Shown here in pieces: positions 1-13,232 of a DNA stretch of 64,000 bases; positions within the stretch are counted from its first letter, which is position 1; every line of letters begins with the position of its first letter. A program made the translations under genes and the position numbers. The DNA comes from Isoalcanivorax pacificus W11-5 (GTDB lineage Bacteria; Pseudomonadota; Gammaproteobacteria; Pseudomonadales; Alcanivoracaceae). A model generated the notes under the pieces. It had not been told where the DNA came from and made no database searches. It saw only the letters and a program-made list of their open reading frames with translations. The stretch is taken from contig NZ_CP004387.1 of the NCBI RefSeq assembly GCF_000299335.2, positions 620,001 through 684,000 of the forward strand, in the 5' to 3' direction.

Positions 1-139
1 GAATGGCCTGTTCGAAACGCAGTTCAAGCAGCGCATGAAGCAGGCCTCCGGCCAGTTGTCCAAAACGCATGAGATCGGGGCGGTCCGTCGTGACATTGCG
101 CGCGTCAAGACCATCCTCAGAGAGAAGCAGGGTAAATAG
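1..139 (+). CDS. rpmC: 50S ribosomal protein L29, 3' part
   Basis: The reading frame enters at base 2 and runs to the TAG at 137-139, giving the last 46 residues ([12 protein letters not shown]... to ...ILREKQGK). L29 is about 63 residues, so the first quarter is missing to the left of the window. L29 binds 23S rRNA near the peptide exit tunnel. rpsQ starts 2 nt after the stop, the usual S10-operon order. Confidence 0.93.
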   Translation, partial: NGLFETQFKQRMKQASGQLSKTHEIGAVRRDIARVKTILREKQGK

Positions 140-141
140 TC

Positions 142-411
142 ATGGCTGAAGCGAACCAGAAAACGAAGCGGACGGCCACCGGCAAGGTGATCTCGAACAA
201 AGCCGACAAGACCATCACTGTGCTGGTCGAGCGTCAGGTGAAGCACCCGCTGTACGGCAAGTTCATTCGTCGTTCCACCAAGCTGACGGCGCATGACGAA
301 ACCAACCAGTGCCGCGAAGGCGACCTGGTGACTATTGAAGAGTGCCGGCCGCTTTCCAAGAAAAAAACCTGGATGCTGGTCAGCGTTGTAGAACAGGCGC
401 AACAGGCCTGA
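142..411 (+). CDS. rpsQ: 30S ribosomal protein S17
   Basis: An 89-residue protein that matches S17, an OB-fold primary binder of 16S rRNA. Typical segments are [18 protein letters not shown] near the N-terminus and a central [13 protein letters not shown] stretch. It follows rpmC by 2 nt and is probably translationally coupled to it as the last gene of the S10 operon. The length is normal. Confidence 0.97.
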   Translation: MAEANQKTKRTATGKVISNKADKTITVLVERQVKHPLYGKFIRRSTKLTAHDETNQCREGDLVTIEECRPLSKKKTWMLVSVVEQAQQA

Positions 412-462
412 CCTGGCGTTGCTGAGGCTGCCTGCAGAAGGCAGGAGTTGGAGAGATAAGCG

Positions 463-831
463 ATGATTCAGACCGAAAGCATGCTTGAAGTGGCCGATAA
501 CAGCGGTGCGCGCCGGGTACAATGTATCAAAGTACTGGGTGGTTCCCATCGCCGCTATGCAGGCATTGGTGACATCATCAAGGTTACGGTCAAAGAAGCC
601 ATTCCGCGTGGTCGCGTCAAGAAAGGCGACGTGATGAACGCTGTGGTAGTGCGTACCCGCAAGGGTGTGCGTCGCCCGGATGGTTCAGTAATTCGTTTTG
701 ATGAAAATGCCGCGGTCCTGTTGAACAACAACAAGGCACCGATCGGTACCCGGATCTTCGGCCCGGTGACCCGGGAACTGCGTACCGAGCAGTTCATGAA
801 GATCATTTCCCTGGCACCTGAAGTTCTGTAA
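463..831 (+). CDS. rplN: 50S ribosomal protein L14
   Basis: A 122-residue protein, full length for L14, starting [19 protein letters not shown], which is characteristic of the family. It binds 23S rRNA and contributes to bridges with the 30S subunit. A GGAG-type ribosome binding site lies at about 443-454. It is the first gene of the spc operon; I could not identify a convincing promoter in the 51-nt gap after rpsQ. Confidence 0.97.
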   Translation: MIQTESMLEVADNSGARRVQCIKVLGGSHRRYAGIGDIIKVTVKEAIPRGRVKKGDVMNAVVVRTRKGVRRPDGSVIRFDENAAVLLNNNKAPIGTRIFGPVTRELRTEQFMKIISLAPEVL

Positions 832-846
832 AGGCGGGTGAAGGTA

Positions 847-1161
847 ATGCTTAAGATCAAGCGTGATGACGAAGTCATCGTAATCGCCGGTAAAGACAAA
901 GGTAAGCGTGGCAAAGTCACGAGAGTGCTGCCGAATGGCCGCCTGTTTGTCGCTGGTGTGAATATTGTCAAGAAGCACACGCGCGCTAATCCGCAGCGTG
1001 GGATTCAGGGCGGCATCGTTGAGAAGGAAGCCAGCATTCACCACTCCAATGTGGCGATCTGGAATCCGGCCTCACAGAAAGCCGACCGCGTGGGCTTCCG
1101 TGTCGAAGACGGGCAGAAAGTCCGTATCTTCAAGTCCAATGGCGAAGTAGTCGGCGCCTGA
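847..1161 (+). CDS. rplX: 50S ribosomal protein L24
   Basis: A 104-residue protein starting [20 protein letters not shown], with the KOW motif that nucleates 50S assembly. An in-frame GTG at 838 would add three residues. I prefer the ATG at 847 because L24 proteins begin with this short lead into (K/R)RDDEV, and AAGGCGG at 831-837 is well spaced for 847. It sits between rplN and rplE in normal spc order. Confidence 0.95.
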   Translation: MLKIKRDDEVIVIAGKDKGKRGKVTRVLPNGRLFVAGVNIVKKHTRANPQRGIQGGIVEKEASIHHSNVAIWNPASQKADRVGFRVEDGQKVRIFKSNGEVVGA

Positions 1162-1176
1162 CAGGTTGGGTGAAGC

Positions 1177-1716
1177 ATGAATACTCTGAAAGAGCTGTAC
1201 GAAAAAGAGATTGTGCCGAAACTCATCGAGGAGTTCGGTTACAAGAACGTCATGGAAGTGCCGAAGATCACCAAGATCACCCTGAACATGGGTGTCGGTG
1301 AAGCTGCCCAGGACCGCAAGGCGATGGATGGTGCACTGGCTGACATGACAGCGGTTTCCGGCCAGAAGCCGATCGTGAACAACGCACGCAAGTCCGTTGC
1401 GGGGTTCAAGATCCGTGAAGGCTGGCCGATCGGCTGTAAAGTCACGCTGCGCAAGCAGCGCATGTACGAATTTCTCGGACGTCTGATCGACGTGGCGATT
1501 CCCCGGGTGCGTGACTTCCGTGGTCTGAACCCGAAATCGTTCGATGGCCGCGGGAACTACTCCATGGGTCTGCGCGAGCAGATCGTGTTCCCGGAAATCG
1601 AGTACGACAAGATCGACAAGCTGCGTGGCATGGATATCACCATTACCACGACGGCAAAGACCGATGATGAAGCCCGCGCCCTGTTGCGCGCTTTCAACTT
1701 CCCGATGAGAGGCTGA
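1177..1716 (+). CDS. rplE: 50S ribosomal protein L5
   Basis: A 179-residue protein, full length for L5, which binds 5S rRNA and contacts P-site tRNA. Family segments include [11 protein letters not shown] and the glycine-rich [19 protein letters not shown]. It lies 15 nt after rplX and 11 nt before rpsN, consistent with one polycistronic mRNA. Confidence 0.97.
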   Translation: MNTLKELYEKEIVPKLIEEFGYKNVMEVPKITKITLNMGVGEAAQDRKAMDGALADMTAVSGQKPIVNNARKSVAGFKIREGWPIGCKVTLRKQRMYEFLGRLIDVAIPRVRDFRGLNPKSFDGRGNYSMGLREQIVFPEIEYDKIDKLRGMDITITTTAKTDDEARALLRAFNFPMRG

Positions 1717-1727
1717 GGAGAGCTGTC

Positions 1728-2033
1728 ATGGCAAAGACCTCGATGATTAACCGGGAGCAGAAGCGCGCCAAACTGGTTGCCAAGTTTGCTGCCAAGCGTG
1801 CCGAGCTGAAAAAGATCATTCTCGACCCGACTGCTGAGCCGGAAGCCAAGTGGGATGCCCAGGTGCAGTTGCAGAAACTGCCGCGCGATTCCGCTCGTAC
1901 CCGTCAGCGTAACCGGTGCCGTATCACCGGGCGTCCGCACGGTGTGTACCGTAAGTTCGGCCTGGGTCGTAACAAGTTGCGGGAAGCGGCCATGCGCGGT
2001 GATGTACCGGGCCTGGTGAAATCCAGCTGGTAA
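1728..2033 (+). CDS. rpsN: 30S ribosomal protein S14 (zinc-independent form)
   Basis: A 101-residue protein with the C-terminal signature [19 protein letters not shown]. The longer length and lack of paired CxxC motifs identify the zinc-independent S14 type found in most gammaproteobacteria. It assembles late into the 30S head. A GGAG ribosome binding site precedes the ATG. Confidence 0.97.
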   Translation: MAKTSMINREQKRAKLVAKFAAKRAELKKIILDPTAEPEAKWDAQVQLQKLPRDSARTRQRNRCRITGRPHGVYRKFGLGRNKLREAAMRGDVPGLVKSSW

Positions 2034-2071
2034 GAAGCCTGCAAAGGCGTGAGTAGCGGAGCGATAGCAGC

Positions 2072-2467
2072 ATGAGCATGCAAGATACCCTGGCGGATAT
2101 GTTTACCCGTATCCGTAACGCGCAGATGGCAAAGAAGGTCAAGGTGGATATTCCTTCTTCCACCAGCAAGGTGGCCATTGCCAAGCTGCTGCAGGATGAG
2201 GGTTACATCGCTGGATATCAGGTAGACGGTGACAACATCAAGCCGACCCTGACCATCGAGCTGAAGTACTTCGAAGGCCGCCCGGTGATCGAAAAGATCA
2301 AACGGGTGAGCACGCCTGGTCTGCGTATCTATCGCGGTGCTGGCGACATTCCGAAGGTGAAAGGCGGTCTGGGTGTGATGATCGTTTCCACCAACCAGGG
2401 TTTTATGACCGATCGCGCAGCACGCAAGGCCAATGTTGGCGGCGAGCTGATCTGCGAAGTGTCCTGA
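2072..2467 (+). CDS. rpsH: 30S ribosomal protein S8
   Basis: A 131-residue protein beginning [18 protein letters not shown], as in E. coli S8, and ending in a conserved [12 protein letters not shown]...GGELIC core. S8 binds helix 21 of 16S rRNA. In E. coli it also represses translation of the spc operon at the rplE start; I did not model an equivalent mRNA fold here. Confidence 0.97.
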   Translation: MSMQDTLADMFTRIRNAQMAKKVKVDIPSSTSKVAIAKLLQDEGYIAGYQVDGDNIKPTLTIELKYFEGRPVIEKIKRVSTPGLRIYRGAGDIPKVKGGLGVMIVSTNQGFMTDRAARKANVGGELICEVS

Positions 2468-2498
2468 CGATAGCGGCATAGACGGGTTAGGTGCAGCA

Positions 2499-3032
2499 AT
2501 GTCAAGAGTAGCGAAGAATCCGATTAAACTGCCGCAGGGCGTTGAGGTAAAAATCGACGACCAGCGTGTAGCCATCAAGGGCGGCAAAGGTGCTCTTGAA
2601 CATGTGGTGCACGAGCTGGTAGCCGTGGCAGTGGACGATGGCGTGCTGAGCGTACGTCCGCAGAAAGAATCCCAGCAAGCCTGGGCGCTGGCAGGCACCA
2701 CGCGTGCACTGCTGAGCAACATGGTGACCGGCGTTTCCGCTGGCTTCGAGCGCAAGCTGGAGCTGATCGGTGTTGGTTATCGTGCCCAGGCGCAAGGCAA
2801 GGTTCTGAACCTGTCGCTCGGTTTTTCCCACCCGGTAGCGTACGAACTGCCGGAAGGTATCACCGCGGAAACCCCGACACAGACAGAAATTGTCCTCAAG
2901 GGTATCGACAAGCAATTGATTGGCCAGGTGGCAGCCAACGTTCGCGGCTTCCGTCCGCCGGAGCCCTACAAGGGCAAAGGTGTCCGGTATGCAGGCGAGA
3001 AGGTTCGCCGTAAGGAAGCCAAGAAGAAATAA
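2499..3032 (+). CDS. rplF: 50S ribosomal protein L6
   Basis: A 177-residue protein, full length for L6, with the two repeated L6 folds. It starts [17 protein letters not shown], and the C-terminal [15 protein letters not shown] motif is typical. L6 lies near the factor-binding site and the sarcin-ricin loop of 23S rRNA. Position between rpsH and rplR is standard. Confidence 0.97.
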   Translation: MSRVAKNPIKLPQGVEVKIDDQRVAIKGGKGALEHVVHELVAVAVDDGVLSVRPQKESQQAWALAGTTRALLSNMVTGVSAGFERKLELIGVGYRAQAQGKVLNLSLGFSHPVAYELPEGITAETPTQTEIVLKGIDKQLIGQVAANVRGFRPPEPYKGKGVRYAGEKVRRKEAKKK

Positions 3033-3049
3033 CCGTCGAGACTGAAGTC

Positions 3050-3400
3050 ATGATAGACAAAAAAGTATCACGTCAGCGTAGAGCCAAACGTACCCGGATG
3101 AAGATCCGCGAGCTGGGTGCTGTCCGTCTTTGCGTACATCGTACTCCGCGTCACATCTATGCTCAGGTGACGACGGCGGCAGGCGACAAGGTGCTGGCCA
3201 GCGCATCCACGGTCGAAAAAGACCTGCGTGGTAGCGCAACCGGTAATGCTGATGCAGCCGTGGCAGTGGGCAAGCTGATTGCCGAGCGCGCCAAGGCGGC
3301 AGGCGTTGAACGCGTTGCCTTTGATCGTTCCGGCTTCAAGTATCACGGCCGGGTCAAGGCGCTGGCCGATGCCGCGCGTGAAAACGGGCTTGAATTCTAA
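3050..3400 (+). CDS. rplR: 50S ribosomal protein L18
   Basis: A 116-residue protein with the basic N-terminus [13 protein letters not shown] and a C-terminal [20 protein letters not shown] segment diagnostic of L18. It anchors 5S rRNA to the 50S subunit. The length matches the family (about 117 residues). Confidence 0.97.
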   Translation: MIDKKVSRQRRAKRTRMKIRELGAVRLCVHRTPRHIYAQVTTAAGDKVLASASTVEKDLRGSATGNADAAVAVGKLIAERAKAAGVERVAFDRSGFKYHGRVKALADAARENGLEF

Positions 3401-3411
3401 GGGTATTGGTT

Positions 3412-3909
3412 ATGGCGAAGGTTGATCCCAACGAAGGTCTGCAGGAAAAGCTGGTTCAAGTGAACCGCGTTGCCAAAGTAGTAAAAGGCGGTCGTATTTT
3501 TGCTTTTACCGCGCTGACTGTGGTGGGCGATGGCAAAGGTAAGGTGGGTTTTGGCCGTGGCAAGGCGCGTGAAGTGCCGGCCGCTATCCAAAAGGCCCTG
3601 GAGGCTGCCCGCCGTAACATGATCCAGGTGGATCTGGACGGCACCACTATCCAGCACCCGATCAAGGCTCGTCATGGCGCCTCCAAGGTGTACATGCAGC
3701 CTGCTTCCGATGGTACCGGCGTGATCGCCGGCGGCGCGATGCGTGCTGTCCTGGAAGTGACCGGCGTGCAGAACGTATTGGCCAAGTGCTACGGCTCCAC
3801 CAATCCGGTGAACGTAGTGCGGGCAACCTTCGAAGGTCTGCGTGCCATGTCCTCCGCTGAGCATATTGCAGCGAAGCGCGGCAAGACCGTTGAAGACATC
3901 CTGAATTGA
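3412..3909 (+). CDS. rpsE: 30S ribosomal protein S5
   Basis: A 165-residue protein with the double-stranded-RNA-binding segment [19 protein letters not shown] and glycine-rich [10 protein letters not shown]. The start is the ATG at 3412; a TTG at 3406 is also in frame but less likely. AAGGG at 3399-3403 is correctly spaced for 3412. S5 contributes to decoding accuracy and 30S assembly. Confidence 0.96.
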   Translation: MAKVDPNEGLQEKLVQVNRVAKVVKGGRIFAFTALTVVGDGKGKVGFGRGKAREVPAAIQKALEAARRNMIQVDLDGTTIQHPIKARHGASKVYMQPASDGTGVIAGGAMRAVLEVTGVQNVLAKCYGSTNPVNVVRATFEGLRAMSSAEHIAAKRGKTVEDILN

Positions 3910-3937
3910 GCCCTGCGAACTAACCGGAAGCAGAGAG

Positions 3938-4123
3938 ATGGCGGCTAACAAGATCAAGGTAACCCAGACGAAGAGCTCTTTCGGTCGTCTGGAAAAGCAC
4001 AAGGCCTGCGTGCGTGGCCTCGGCCTGCGTCGTATCGGCCATACGGTTGAGGTGGAAGATACGCCTTCGGTACGCGGCATGATCAACAAAGTCTCGTACA
4101 TGGTACGGGTGGAAGGAGAGTGA
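3938..4123 (+). CDS. rpmD: 50S ribosomal protein L30
   Basis: A 61-residue protein with the L30 pattern [20 protein letters not shown] and [21 protein letters not shown]. Its stop codon is 2 nt before the rplO start, and the rplO ribosome binding site lies within its 3' end, so the two are probably coupled. Confidence 0.96.
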   Translation: MAANKIKVTQTKSSFGRLEKHKACVRGLGLRRIGHTVEVEDTPSVRGMINKVSYMVRVEGE

Positions 4124-4125
4124 CG

Positions 4126-4560
4126 ATGCGTCTGAACGAACTGAGCCCCGCAGAGGGTTCCCGTCCGTCCGCCAAGCGCCTCGGCCGTGGTATCGGCAGC
4201 GGCCTCGGCAAGACCGGCGGTCATGGTCATAAAGGCCAGACTTCCCGTTCTGGCGGCACCGTCAAGCCCGGCTTCGAGGGTGGTCAGATGCCGCTGCAGC
4301 GTCGTCTGCCGAAGTTCGGCTTCACCTCTCGCAAAGCCATGAGCACTGCGGAAGTGCGTCTGGCCGAACTGGCCCGTGTGGACGGCGACGTGGTGGATCT
4401 GGACAGCCTGAAGAAAGCGAACGTGATCCGTCGCGACATGAAGCGCGCCAAGATTGTGCTGAGCGGTGAGCTGGATCGTGCGCTGACTGTGCGGGGCCTG
4501 CTGATCACTCGTGGCGCCCGTGAGGCGATCGAGAAAGCCGGCGGTAAAGTCGAGGAATAA
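4126..4560 (+). CDS. rplO: 50S ribosomal protein L15
   Basis: A 144-residue protein starting [12 protein letters not shown], with the glycine-rich [20 protein letters not shown] signature. A GTG at 4120 would add two residues and overlap the rpmD stop. The ATG at 4126 matches other L15 starts and follows GGAAGGAGAG at 4111-4120. L15 is a late 50S assembly protein. Confidence 0.96.
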   Translation: MRLNELSPAEGSRPSAKRLGRGIGSGLGKTGGHGHKGQTSRSGGTVKPGFEGGQMPLQRRLPKFGFTSRKAMSTAEVRLAELARVDGDVVDLDSLKKANVIRRDMKRAKIVLSGELDRALTVRGLLITRGAREAIEKAGGKVEE

Positions 4561-4575
4561 TCAAAGGCGATCCTC

Positions 4576-5949
4576 ATGGCCAAGAACCGTGCACAGACAC
4601 TGAGTCAGAATACCCCGGACGGGTCCGCGCTGCGGGGCCTGTGGCGACGCATCGGCTTCTTGCTGGGCGCCCTGGTGGTATTCCGGATCGGCGCGCACAT
4701 TCCCGTCCCGGGCATCAACCCGGACGCGATGGCGCGCCTGTTCGACCAGAACCGCGACACCGTATTGGCAATGTTCAATATGTTCTCCGGGGGTGCCCTG
4801 GAGCGCATGAGTATCTTCGCGCTGGGTGTGATGCCGTATATCACCGCATCCATCGTGATCCAGTTGCTGTCCGCCGTGAACCCCACGCTGGAGCAACTGC
4901 GCAAGGAAGGTGAGCAGGGCCGCCGCAAGATCACCCAGTACACCCGTTATCTGACGGTGTTTCTGGCGCTGATCCAGTCGTTCGGCGTGGCCGCCGGCCT
5001 GTACAGCCAGAATGTGACCCTGGTACCGGAGAATCCGGCCACCATGGACATCTTCTCGTTCTACTTTGTGGCGGTAACGTCGCTGGTGACCGGGACCATC
5101 TTCCTGATGTGGCTGGGTGAGCAGATTACCGAGCGGGGTATCGGCAACGGTATTTCCATGCTGATCTTCGCGGGCATCGTCGCAGGCCTGCCGGGTGCGG
5201 TGGCACAGACCTTTGAAGCCACCCGCCAGGGCGAGATGAACCTGATGATCCTGCTGGCGGTGCTGGTAGTGGCCGTGGCGGTGATCTTCGCGGTGGTGTT
5301 CTTCGAGCGTGGCCAGCGCCGTATTACGGTGAATTATGCCCGCCGGCAGCAAGGCCGCCGGATGTACGCAGCACAGCAGAGCCATCTGCCGCTGAAAGTG
5401 AACATGGCAGGTGTAATCCCGGCGATTTTTGCCAGCTCGATCCTGCTGTTCCCGGCGTCGATCAGCCAGTGGTTTGCCGGCAGCTCCGACACCTGGTGGG
5501 CGAACGCCATGCGTATCACCACTGATGCGCTGATGCCGGGTTCGCCGCTGTATATCCTGCTGTTTACGCTGGGTATTGTGTTTTTCTGCTACTTCTACGC
5601 GGCGTTGATGTTCAACCCGAAAGACGTGGCAGACAACCTGAAGAAGTCCGGGGCCTACATCCCTGGTATCCGCCCGGGTGAGCAGTCTGCCCGGTACATC
5701 GATACGGTAATGGGCCGCCTGACCTTGGTTGGTGCAGCTTATATGACCGCGGTGTGCCTGCTGCCGCTGTTTCTCCAGGGCATGTGGAACGTACCCTTCT
5801 ATCTGGGTGGTACGTCCCTGCTGATCGTGGTGGTGGTCGTGATGGATTTCTGGGCGCAGGTGAATGCCCAGCTGATGTCTACCCAGTACGAAAAGCTGAT
5901 GAAGAAAGCGAATCTGAAAGGCTATGGCGGCACCGGCCTGGTGCGGTAA
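4576..5949 (+). CDS. secY: SecY, preprotein translocase channel subunit
   Basis: A 457-residue polytopic membrane protein forming the SecYEG channel for Sec-dependent export and membrane insertion. The start region holds [20 protein letters not shown], and the plug region [16 protein letters not shown] is present. Ten hydrophobic segments are expected, and a run of them can be seen. The conserved cytosolic loop [15 protein letters not shown] and the C-terminal [17 protein letters not shown] match the family. It follows rplO by 15 nt, the standard spc position. Confidence 0.97.
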   Translation: MAKNRAQTLSQNTPDGSALRGLWRRIGFLLGALVVFRIGAHIPVPGINPDAMARLFDQNRDTVLAMFNMFSGGALERMSIFALGVMPYITASIVIQLLSAVNPTLEQLRKEGEQGRRKITQYTRYLTVFLALIQSFGVAAGLYSQNVTLVPENPATMDIFSFYFVAVTSLVTGTIFLMWLGEQITERGIGNGISMLIFAGIVAGLPGAVAQTFEATRQGEMNLMILLAVLVVAVAVIFAVVFFERGQRRITVNYARRQQGRRMYAAQQSHLPLKVNMAGVIPAIFASSILLFPASISQWFAGSSDTWWANAMRITTDALMPGSPLYILLFTLGIVFFCYFYAALMFNPKDVADNLKKSGAYIPGIRPGEQSARYIDTVMGRLTLVGAAYMTAVCLLPLFLQGMWNVPFYLGGTSLLIVVVVVMDFWAQVNAQLMSTQYEKLMKKANLKGYGGTGLVR

Positions 5950-5988
5950 CCCAGTCGTAGCGGGCGTAGTAACAGCGAGGCGAAAGCA

Positions 5989-6105
5989 ATGAAGGTTCAG
6001 GCTTCTGTTAAGAAAGTGTGCCGTAACTGCAAGATTGTCCGCCGTAAAGGCCGGGTAATGGTGATTTGCAGTGCCGAGCCGCGGCACAAGCAGCGTCAGG
6101 GCTGA
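5989..6105 (+). CDS. rpmJ: 50S ribosomal protein L36
   Basis: A 38-residue protein ([19 protein letters not shown]..., ending [10 protein letters not shown]). It has the zinc ligand set Cys11, Cys14, Cys27 and His33, so it is the zinc-containing L36 type. It lies 39 nt after secY with a GCGAGGCG ribosome binding site, the usual last gene of the spc operon. Confidence 0.95.
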   Translation: MKVQASVKKVCRNCKIVRRKGRVMVICSAEPRHKQRQG

Positions 6106-6142
6106 TTCGGGGTACCCCCGGAACGCTCCTGGCATGGTTCAG

Positions 6143-6171
6143 TTGAAAAATTGCTGGTCTGAGGCTACCAT
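6143..6171 (+). promoter_or_regulatory. Predicted sigma-70 promoter for the alpha operon
   Basis: TTGAAA at 6143-6148 and TACCAT at 6166-6171 are separated by exactly 17 bp. They lie in the 133-nt gap between rpmJ and rpsM, the largest gap in this ribosomal cluster. Position and spacing fit a promoter that starts the alpha operon independently of spc. The leader of about 60 nt could also hold an S4 repressor target as in E. coli, but I did not fold it. Confidence 0.55.
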
Positions 6172-6238
6172 TCGCGCCCTTTGAGGCCCCAGGCAGTCTG
6201 GCCAGCATTGAATAGTTGCGTTAAGCGGAGAAATTTGG

Positions 6239-6595
6239 ATGGCCCGTATTGCAGGCGTCAACATCCCGGATAACAAGCATGCGGTGATCTCGCTGACCTA
6301 CGTCTACGGGATCGGTCGTACCACGGCACAGAAGATCTGTGTTGCCACCGGTATCGCGCCGACCACCAAGGTACGTGAGCTGAGCGAAGAGCAGCTGGAC
6401 CAGATCCGGGGCGAAGTGGCCAAGATCACGGTCGAGGGTGACCTGCGCCGTGAAGTGAGCATGAACATCAAACGTCTGATGGACATGGGTTGCTTCCGTG
6501 GCATCCGCCACCGTCGTGGCCTGCCGCTGCGCGGCCAGCGCACCAAGACCAATGCCCGGACCCGCAAGGGCCCGCGCAAACCGATCCGCAAGTAA
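6239..6595 (+). CDS. rpsM: 30S ribosomal protein S13
   Basis: A 118-residue protein starting [19 protein letters not shown], with the helix-hairpin-helix region YGIGRTTA and the C-terminal [19 protein letters not shown] tail that reaches tRNA. It forms the head bridges to the 50S subunit. First gene of the alpha operon. Confidence 0.97.
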   Translation: MARIAGVNIPDNKHAVISLTYVYGIGRTTAQKICVATGIAPTTKVRELSEEQLDQIRGEVAKITVEGDLRREVSMNIKRLMDMGCFRGIRHRRGLPLRGQRTKTNARTRKGPRKPIRK

Positions 6596-6620
6596 ACCCT
6601 GATTCGGGCTAGGCATTATT

Positions 6621-7019
6621 ATGGCAAAGTCAAAGAAAGACACCGGCGCTCGCCGTAAGAAAGTTACCCGGACGGTAGCGGACGGTATTGCGCACGTTCA
6701 TGCGTCCTTCAACAACACCATCATCACGATCTCCGATCGTCAGGGCAATGTACTGTCCTGGGCGACCTCGGGCGGTGCTGGTTTCCGCGGCTCTCGCAAG
6801 AGCACCCCGTTCGCAGCCCAGGTAGCGGCTGAGAACGCGGGTAACGCGGCCAAAGACTACGGTCTGAAAAACCTGGAAGTACGGGTCAAGGGCCCGGGTC
6901 CAGGTCGTGAATCCTCGGTGCGCGCCCTGAATGCCTGTGGTTACAAGATCACCAGCATCAACGACGTCACGCCGATTCCGCATAACGGCTGCCGGCCGCC
7001 GAAAAAACGCCGCGTGTAA
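6621..7019 (+). CDS. rpsK: 30S ribosomal protein S11
   Basis: A 132-residue protein with [17 protein letters not shown] and the C-terminal signature [19 protein letters not shown]11 lies in the platform near the E site. Normal length and position between rpsM and rpsD. Confidence 0.97.
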   Translation: MAKSKKDTGARRKKVTRTVADGIAHVHASFNNTIITISDRQGNVLSWATSGGAGFRGSRKSTPFAAQVAAENAGNAAKDYGLKNLEVRVKGPGPGRESSVRALNACGYKITSINDVTPIPHNGCRPPKKRRV

Positions 7020-7035
7020 CGGGAGTTAGAGCAAG

Positions 7036-7662
7036 ATGGCAAGATACATCGGTCCCAAGTGCAAGCTTTCCCGTCGTGAAGGCACCGACCTGTTCCTGAA
7101 GAGCGGTATTCGTCCGCTCGACTCCAAGTGCAAGGCGGAGCAGGCACCGGGTGCGGCAGCGGCCAACCGTCGCCAGAGCCGTCTGTCTGATTACGGCGTG
7201 CAGCTGCGTGAAAAACAGAAAGTACGTCGCATGTACGGCGTGCTGGAAAAGCAATTCCGCGGCTACTACAAAAAAGCCGCTGGTTCGAAAGGTGCTACCG
7301 GCGAGGTGCTGCTGCAGCTGCTGGAAGGTCGCCTGGACAACGTGGTTTACCGGATGGGCTTTGGTGCCACTCGCGCTGAAGCTCGCCAGCTGGTCTCCCA
7401 CCGTGCCATCACGGTAAACGGCCAGACTGTTAACGTGGCGTCCTATCAGGTACGCCCCGGCGACCTGGTCGCCGTGCGTGAAAAGGCCAAGAACCAGCTG
7501 CGCGTGAAGAACGCGATGGAACTGGCCCAGCAGCGCGGTTTTGCTAGCTGGCTCGAAGTGGACGAGAAGAAGCTGGAAGGTACACTCAAGGCACTGCCGG
7601 AGCGTATCGACCTGCCGGCCGAGATCAATGAAAACCTGATCGTCGAGCTGTATTCCAAGTAA
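7036..7662 (+). CDS. rpsD: 30S ribosomal protein S4
   Basis: A 208-residue protein starting [20 protein letters not shown], with a C-terminal S4 RNA-binding domain ([20 protein letters not shown]). S4 nucleates 30S assembly and in E. coli represses alpha operon translation. It is longer than the 206-residue E. coli protein by two residues, which is unremarkable. Confidence 0.97.
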   Translation: MARYIGPKCKLSRREGTDLFLKSGIRPLDSKCKAEQAPGAAAANRRQSRLSDYGVQLREKQKVRRMYGVLEKQFRGYYKKAAGSKGATGEVLLQLLEGRLDNVVYRMGFGATRAEARQLVSHRAITVNGQTVNVASYQVRPGDLVAVREKAKNQLRVKNAMELAQQRGFASWLEVDEKKLEGTLKALPERIDLPAEINENLIVELYSK

Positions 7663-7682
7663 GCACAGCCTGAGGGAGCCCT

Positions 7683-8690
7683 ATGACCGCCGTGAACGAC
7701 TTTCTCACGCCTCGCTCGATCGCCATCAATGCGATCAGCCCGACTCATGCAAAGGTTGTGCTGGAGCCCCTCGAGCGTGGTTTCGGCCACACCCTGGGTA
7801 CCGCGCTGCGCCGTATCCTGCTGTCCAGCATGTACGGTGCCGCGATTACCGAAGTCGAGATCGATGGTGTGCAGCACGAGTACTCCACCGTGGAAGGTGT
7901 CCAGGAGGATGTGATCAACATCCTGCTGAACCTGAAAGGTGTGGCGCTGCGCATGAACGATCGCGATGAAGTGATCCTGGACCTGAGCAAGAAAGGCCCG
8001 GGCGTTGTGACCGCCGGCGATATCCAGCGCGACCATAGCGTTGAGATCGTCAACCCGGATCACGTGATCTGCAACATCACCGGTGATACCGAGCTGAAAA
8101 TGAAGCTCAAGATCACCCGTGGTCGCGGTTACGTGCCGGCTGACGCGCGCCAGAGCGATGAAGACGAAACCCGTGGCATTGGCCGTCTGCAACTGGACGC
8201 CAGCTACAGCCCGGTGCTGCGCGTGGCCTACGTGGTGGAAGCCGCGCGGGTTGAACAGCGCACCGACCTGGACAAACTGGTTATCGATCTGGAAACCAAT
8301 GGCACCATCGATCCTGAAGATGCCATTCGTTCCGCCGCGACCATCCTGCAGCAACAGATCGCCGTATTCGTCGACCTGGAGCAGGACCGCAAGCCGGAGC
8401 CGAAACAGGAGCGTGAGGAAGTTGATCCGATCCTGCTGCGTCCGGTTGACGATCTGGAACTGACCGTGCGTTCGGCGAACTGTCTGAAAGCGGAAAACAT
8501 CTACTACATCGGTGACCTGGTACAACGTACCGAAGTAGAGCTGCTGAAGACCCCGAACCTGGGCAAAAAGTCGCTGACCGAGATTAAAGACGTGCTGGCA
8601 TCCAAAGGCTTGTCCCTGGGCATGCGCCTGGAAAGCTGGCCGCCGGCAAGTCTGCGCGACGATGACCGCCTGACGCACAAACTGCGTTAA
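7683..8690 (+). CDS. rpoA: RNA polymerase alpha subunit
   Basis: A 335-residue protein. The N-terminal dimerisation domain holds [20 protein letters not shown]. The C-terminal DNA-binding domain holds [20 protein letters not shown] and [16 protein letters not shown], including the residues that contact UP elements and activators. It assembles the core polymerase. Position between rpsD and rplQ is standard. Confidence 0.98.
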   Translation: MTAVNDFLTPRSIAINAISPTHAKVVLEPLERGFGHTLGTALRRILLSSMYGAAITEVEIDGVQHEYSTVEGVQEDVINILLNLKGVALRMNDRDEVILDLSKKGPGVVTAGDIQRDHSVEIVNPDHVICNITGDTELKMKLKITRGRGYVPADARQSDEDETRGIGRLQLDASYSPVLRVAYVVEAARVEQRTDLDKLVIDLETNGTIDPEDAIRSAATILQQQIAVFVDLEQDRKPEPKQEREEVDPILLRPVDDLELTVRSANCLKAENIYYIGDLVQRTEVELLKTPNLGKKSLTEIKDVLASKGLSLGMRLESWPPASLRDDDRLTHKLR

Positions 8691-8760
8691 GCGGCACATT
8701 CAACATATATAGCAGTGTGCGGGCGTCGTGAGACGCCCCGAATCTTAAGGAACCGGAACC

Positions 8761-9153
8761 ATGCGTCATCGCAAAAGTGGCAGAAAATTCAACCGGACCA
8801 GCGCGCATCGCCAGGCGATGCTCCGCAATATGGCGGTGTCGCTGTTCGAACACGGAGCCATCAAGACCACCTTGCCGAAAGCCAAGGAACTGCGTCGTGT
8901 GGCTGAACCCCTGATCACCCTGGCCAAGGAAGACTCCGTGGCGAACCGTCGTCTGGCGTTCTCCCGGACCCGCTCCAAGGAAGCCGTGGGCATCCTGTTC
9001 AACGACCTGGGCCCGCGCTATAAAGAGCGTCCCGGTGGTTACATGCGCGTCCTGAAAATGGGCTTCCGCGCAGGCGACAACGCGCCGATGGCGTACGTTG
9101 AGCTGGTGGACCGTCCGGAAGGCGCCGTAGCAGCCGAGGCGGAAGCCGAGTAA
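8761..9153 (+). CDS. rplQ: 50S ribosomal protein L17
   Basis: A 130-residue protein starting [20 protein letters not shown], typical of L17, with an alanine/glutamate tail. An AAGGAACCGG ribosome binding site lies before the ATG. It is the last gene of the alpha operon and is followed directly by a strong terminator. Confidence 0.97.
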   Translation: MRHRKSGRKFNRTSAHRQAMLRNMAVSLFEHGAIKTTLPKAKELRRVAEPLITLAKEDSVANRRLAFSRTRSKEAVGILFNDLGPRYKERPGGYMRVLKMGFRAGDNAPMAYVELVDRPEGAVAAEAEAE

Positions 9154-9177
9154 GGCTTCAGGCACACGGATCAATAC

Positions 9178-9206
9178 AAAAAAGCCGGGCAATGCCCGGC
9201 TTTTTT
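9178..9206 (+). terminator. Rho-independent terminator after rplQ
   Basis: Perfect 10-bp stem AAAGCCGGGC / GCCCGGCTTT with an AAT loop (9181-9203), followed by further T residues to 9206. It is preceded by an A run, so it can work in both directions. It ends the ribosomal protein transcript and may also serve the convergent lipoprotein gene. Confidence 0.9.
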
Positions 9207-9305
9207 GTGGGGTTTATCACATATGAATGATGCGTGGCGGGCCCGGCGGCCCGGACAGAACGCAGCGGCTGAGTGGACGCTGCGGTGTGTCTGCCCATGC
9301 CAGCA

Positions 9306-10112
9306 TCAGTTCACAGTTTGTCGGGGCAGTGAGGCGTTGGCGTTGTAGACCTTGCTGAAGTAGGGCGAGAGCAGTCGCCGCATGGCAACAGGGTTGGTCG
9401 GGCCGATATAACGTGCAGACCAGATGACGACGTTATCTTCCAGGCGCACCACCGCAGCATCGGCCACTACATCACTGCTCGGCGGAATGTAGCCGCTGCC
9501 GCCCGGCAGGACGCTGAAGGCGACCGCCATGCCGGTGTTGGCAGCCGCCGCGCCACGGGTATAGCTCCAGCCGTTCACACGCATCAGCAGTACGCAGCAG
9601 GCGTCTCCGAAGGCTTCTTCCGGCCAGGGCGGCAGTGTCAGTTGCCGCGTGGCCACCGGATCAATGATCTCGGGAGCACCAAGACCATAGAGCGGTGTGG
9701 TATCGCGAATGGCTTCCGGGTCCTCGTCCTGTGCCCAGAGATCGTCATGGAGCTGGCGCAAGGCCGGCTCGTTGTCGAAGGCCGGGTTGATCAGCCCGGC
9801 CAGTGGCACATAACGCTGTTCGATTTCATAAGAGCGTGCCGCACCAAGGGTTTCGGTGGCGAACGCCTTGCCAAACGTGTCGTTGAAGCCGCTTTGTGTG
9901 CTGACTTCCTCGTCATTGCCCTGGCGGATCGACAGCGTGTAAAGCGGTGGCAGGATCACCAGCTGATCATGTCGCTGAACATTCAGCGTTTCACCCGGGT
10001 AGTCTTTCAGGCAATAGCCATCACAGCGCACGCCTTCCGCAAACTGTTTGGCGATGGTGCATCCCTGCAGCAGCGTGATGCTGCACAGGGCTGTCAGCGC
10101 ATACTTTCGCAC
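9306..10112 (-). CDS. Predicted lipoprotein of unknown function
   Basis: A 268-residue protein. It starts with GTG (AAGGGG ribosome binding site 7-8 nt upstream), and a short signal peptide ends in the lipobox LLQGC, with the lipidated residue Cys18. The mature part contains several cysteines (CDGYC, ACCVLL) and a C-terminal stretch DAAVVRLEDNVVIWSARYIG, which resembles the end of DUF-type outer-membrane lipoproteins that dispose of a beta-sheet domain. I do not recognise the family. It lies 65 nt downstream of uvrA on the same strand and might be cotranscribed. Confidence 0.75.
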   Translation of the reverse strand: MRKYALTALCSITLLQGCTIAKQFAEGVRCDGYCLKDYPGETLNVQRHDQLVILPPLYTLSIRQGNDEEVSTQSGFNDTFGKAFATETLGAARSYEIEQRYVPLAGLINPAFDNEPALRQLHDDLWAQDEDPEAIRDTTPLYGLGAPEIIDPVATRQLTLPPWPEEAFGDACCVLLMRVNGWSYTRGAAAANTGMAVAFSVLPGGSGYIPPSSDVVADAAVVRLEDNVVIWSARYIGPTNPVAMRRLLSPYFSKVYNANASLPRQTVN

Positions 10113-10177
10113 GTCGTTTCCCCTTGTGTGTCGATTGACGTTTTCTTTTTATGGGCGGGCCCCGGCCCGCCTGAATG

Positions 10178-13000
<2,823 letters not shown>

Positions 13001-13015
13001 CGAGATACTACACTA

Positions 13016-13031
13016 CTGGCCAAAATGACAG
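13016..13031 (-). promoter_or_regulatory. Candidate LexA (SOS) box upstream of uvrA
   Basis: CTG-N10-CAG at 13016-13031 fits the gammaproteobacterial LexA core, and the flanking TA at 13014-13015 extends it on one side. It is 16 nt from the uvrA start codon, where LexA would block transcription. uvrA is a classic SOS gene. The inner eight bases are less AT-alternating than in the consensus, so this is only a candidate. Confidence 0.45.
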
Positions 13032-13232
13032 GGCAGTATAGGATGATTGGCAGCACCGCGCTACGGGGGCAGGCGGGCTGCTGACAGGAGCTGTCATGAC
13101 CCTGATGCGGCGGCAGGGCGAGGTGACGTCCGCCGTTTGGAGGCGGGTGGTTCAGCCCGGCTGGCGGGTGTGATGCTGTGCCTGGACGTGGTGGGTTTCG
13201 CCATGGGCGCTACCCACTCAGTGGTCCGTAAA

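Noticed and set aside
4561-6135. A 524-codon minus-strand open frame opposite secY
   Set aside because: It lies fully antisense to secY and its neighbours; the translation is rich in His, Arg, Gln and Gly, as expected for shadow frames in high-GC coding DNA.
10154-10171. GC-rich palindrome between uvrA and the lipoprotein gene as a terminator
   Set aside because: The T run lies on the wrong side for the minus-strand transcript and the loop is too short; it may only be a hairpin.
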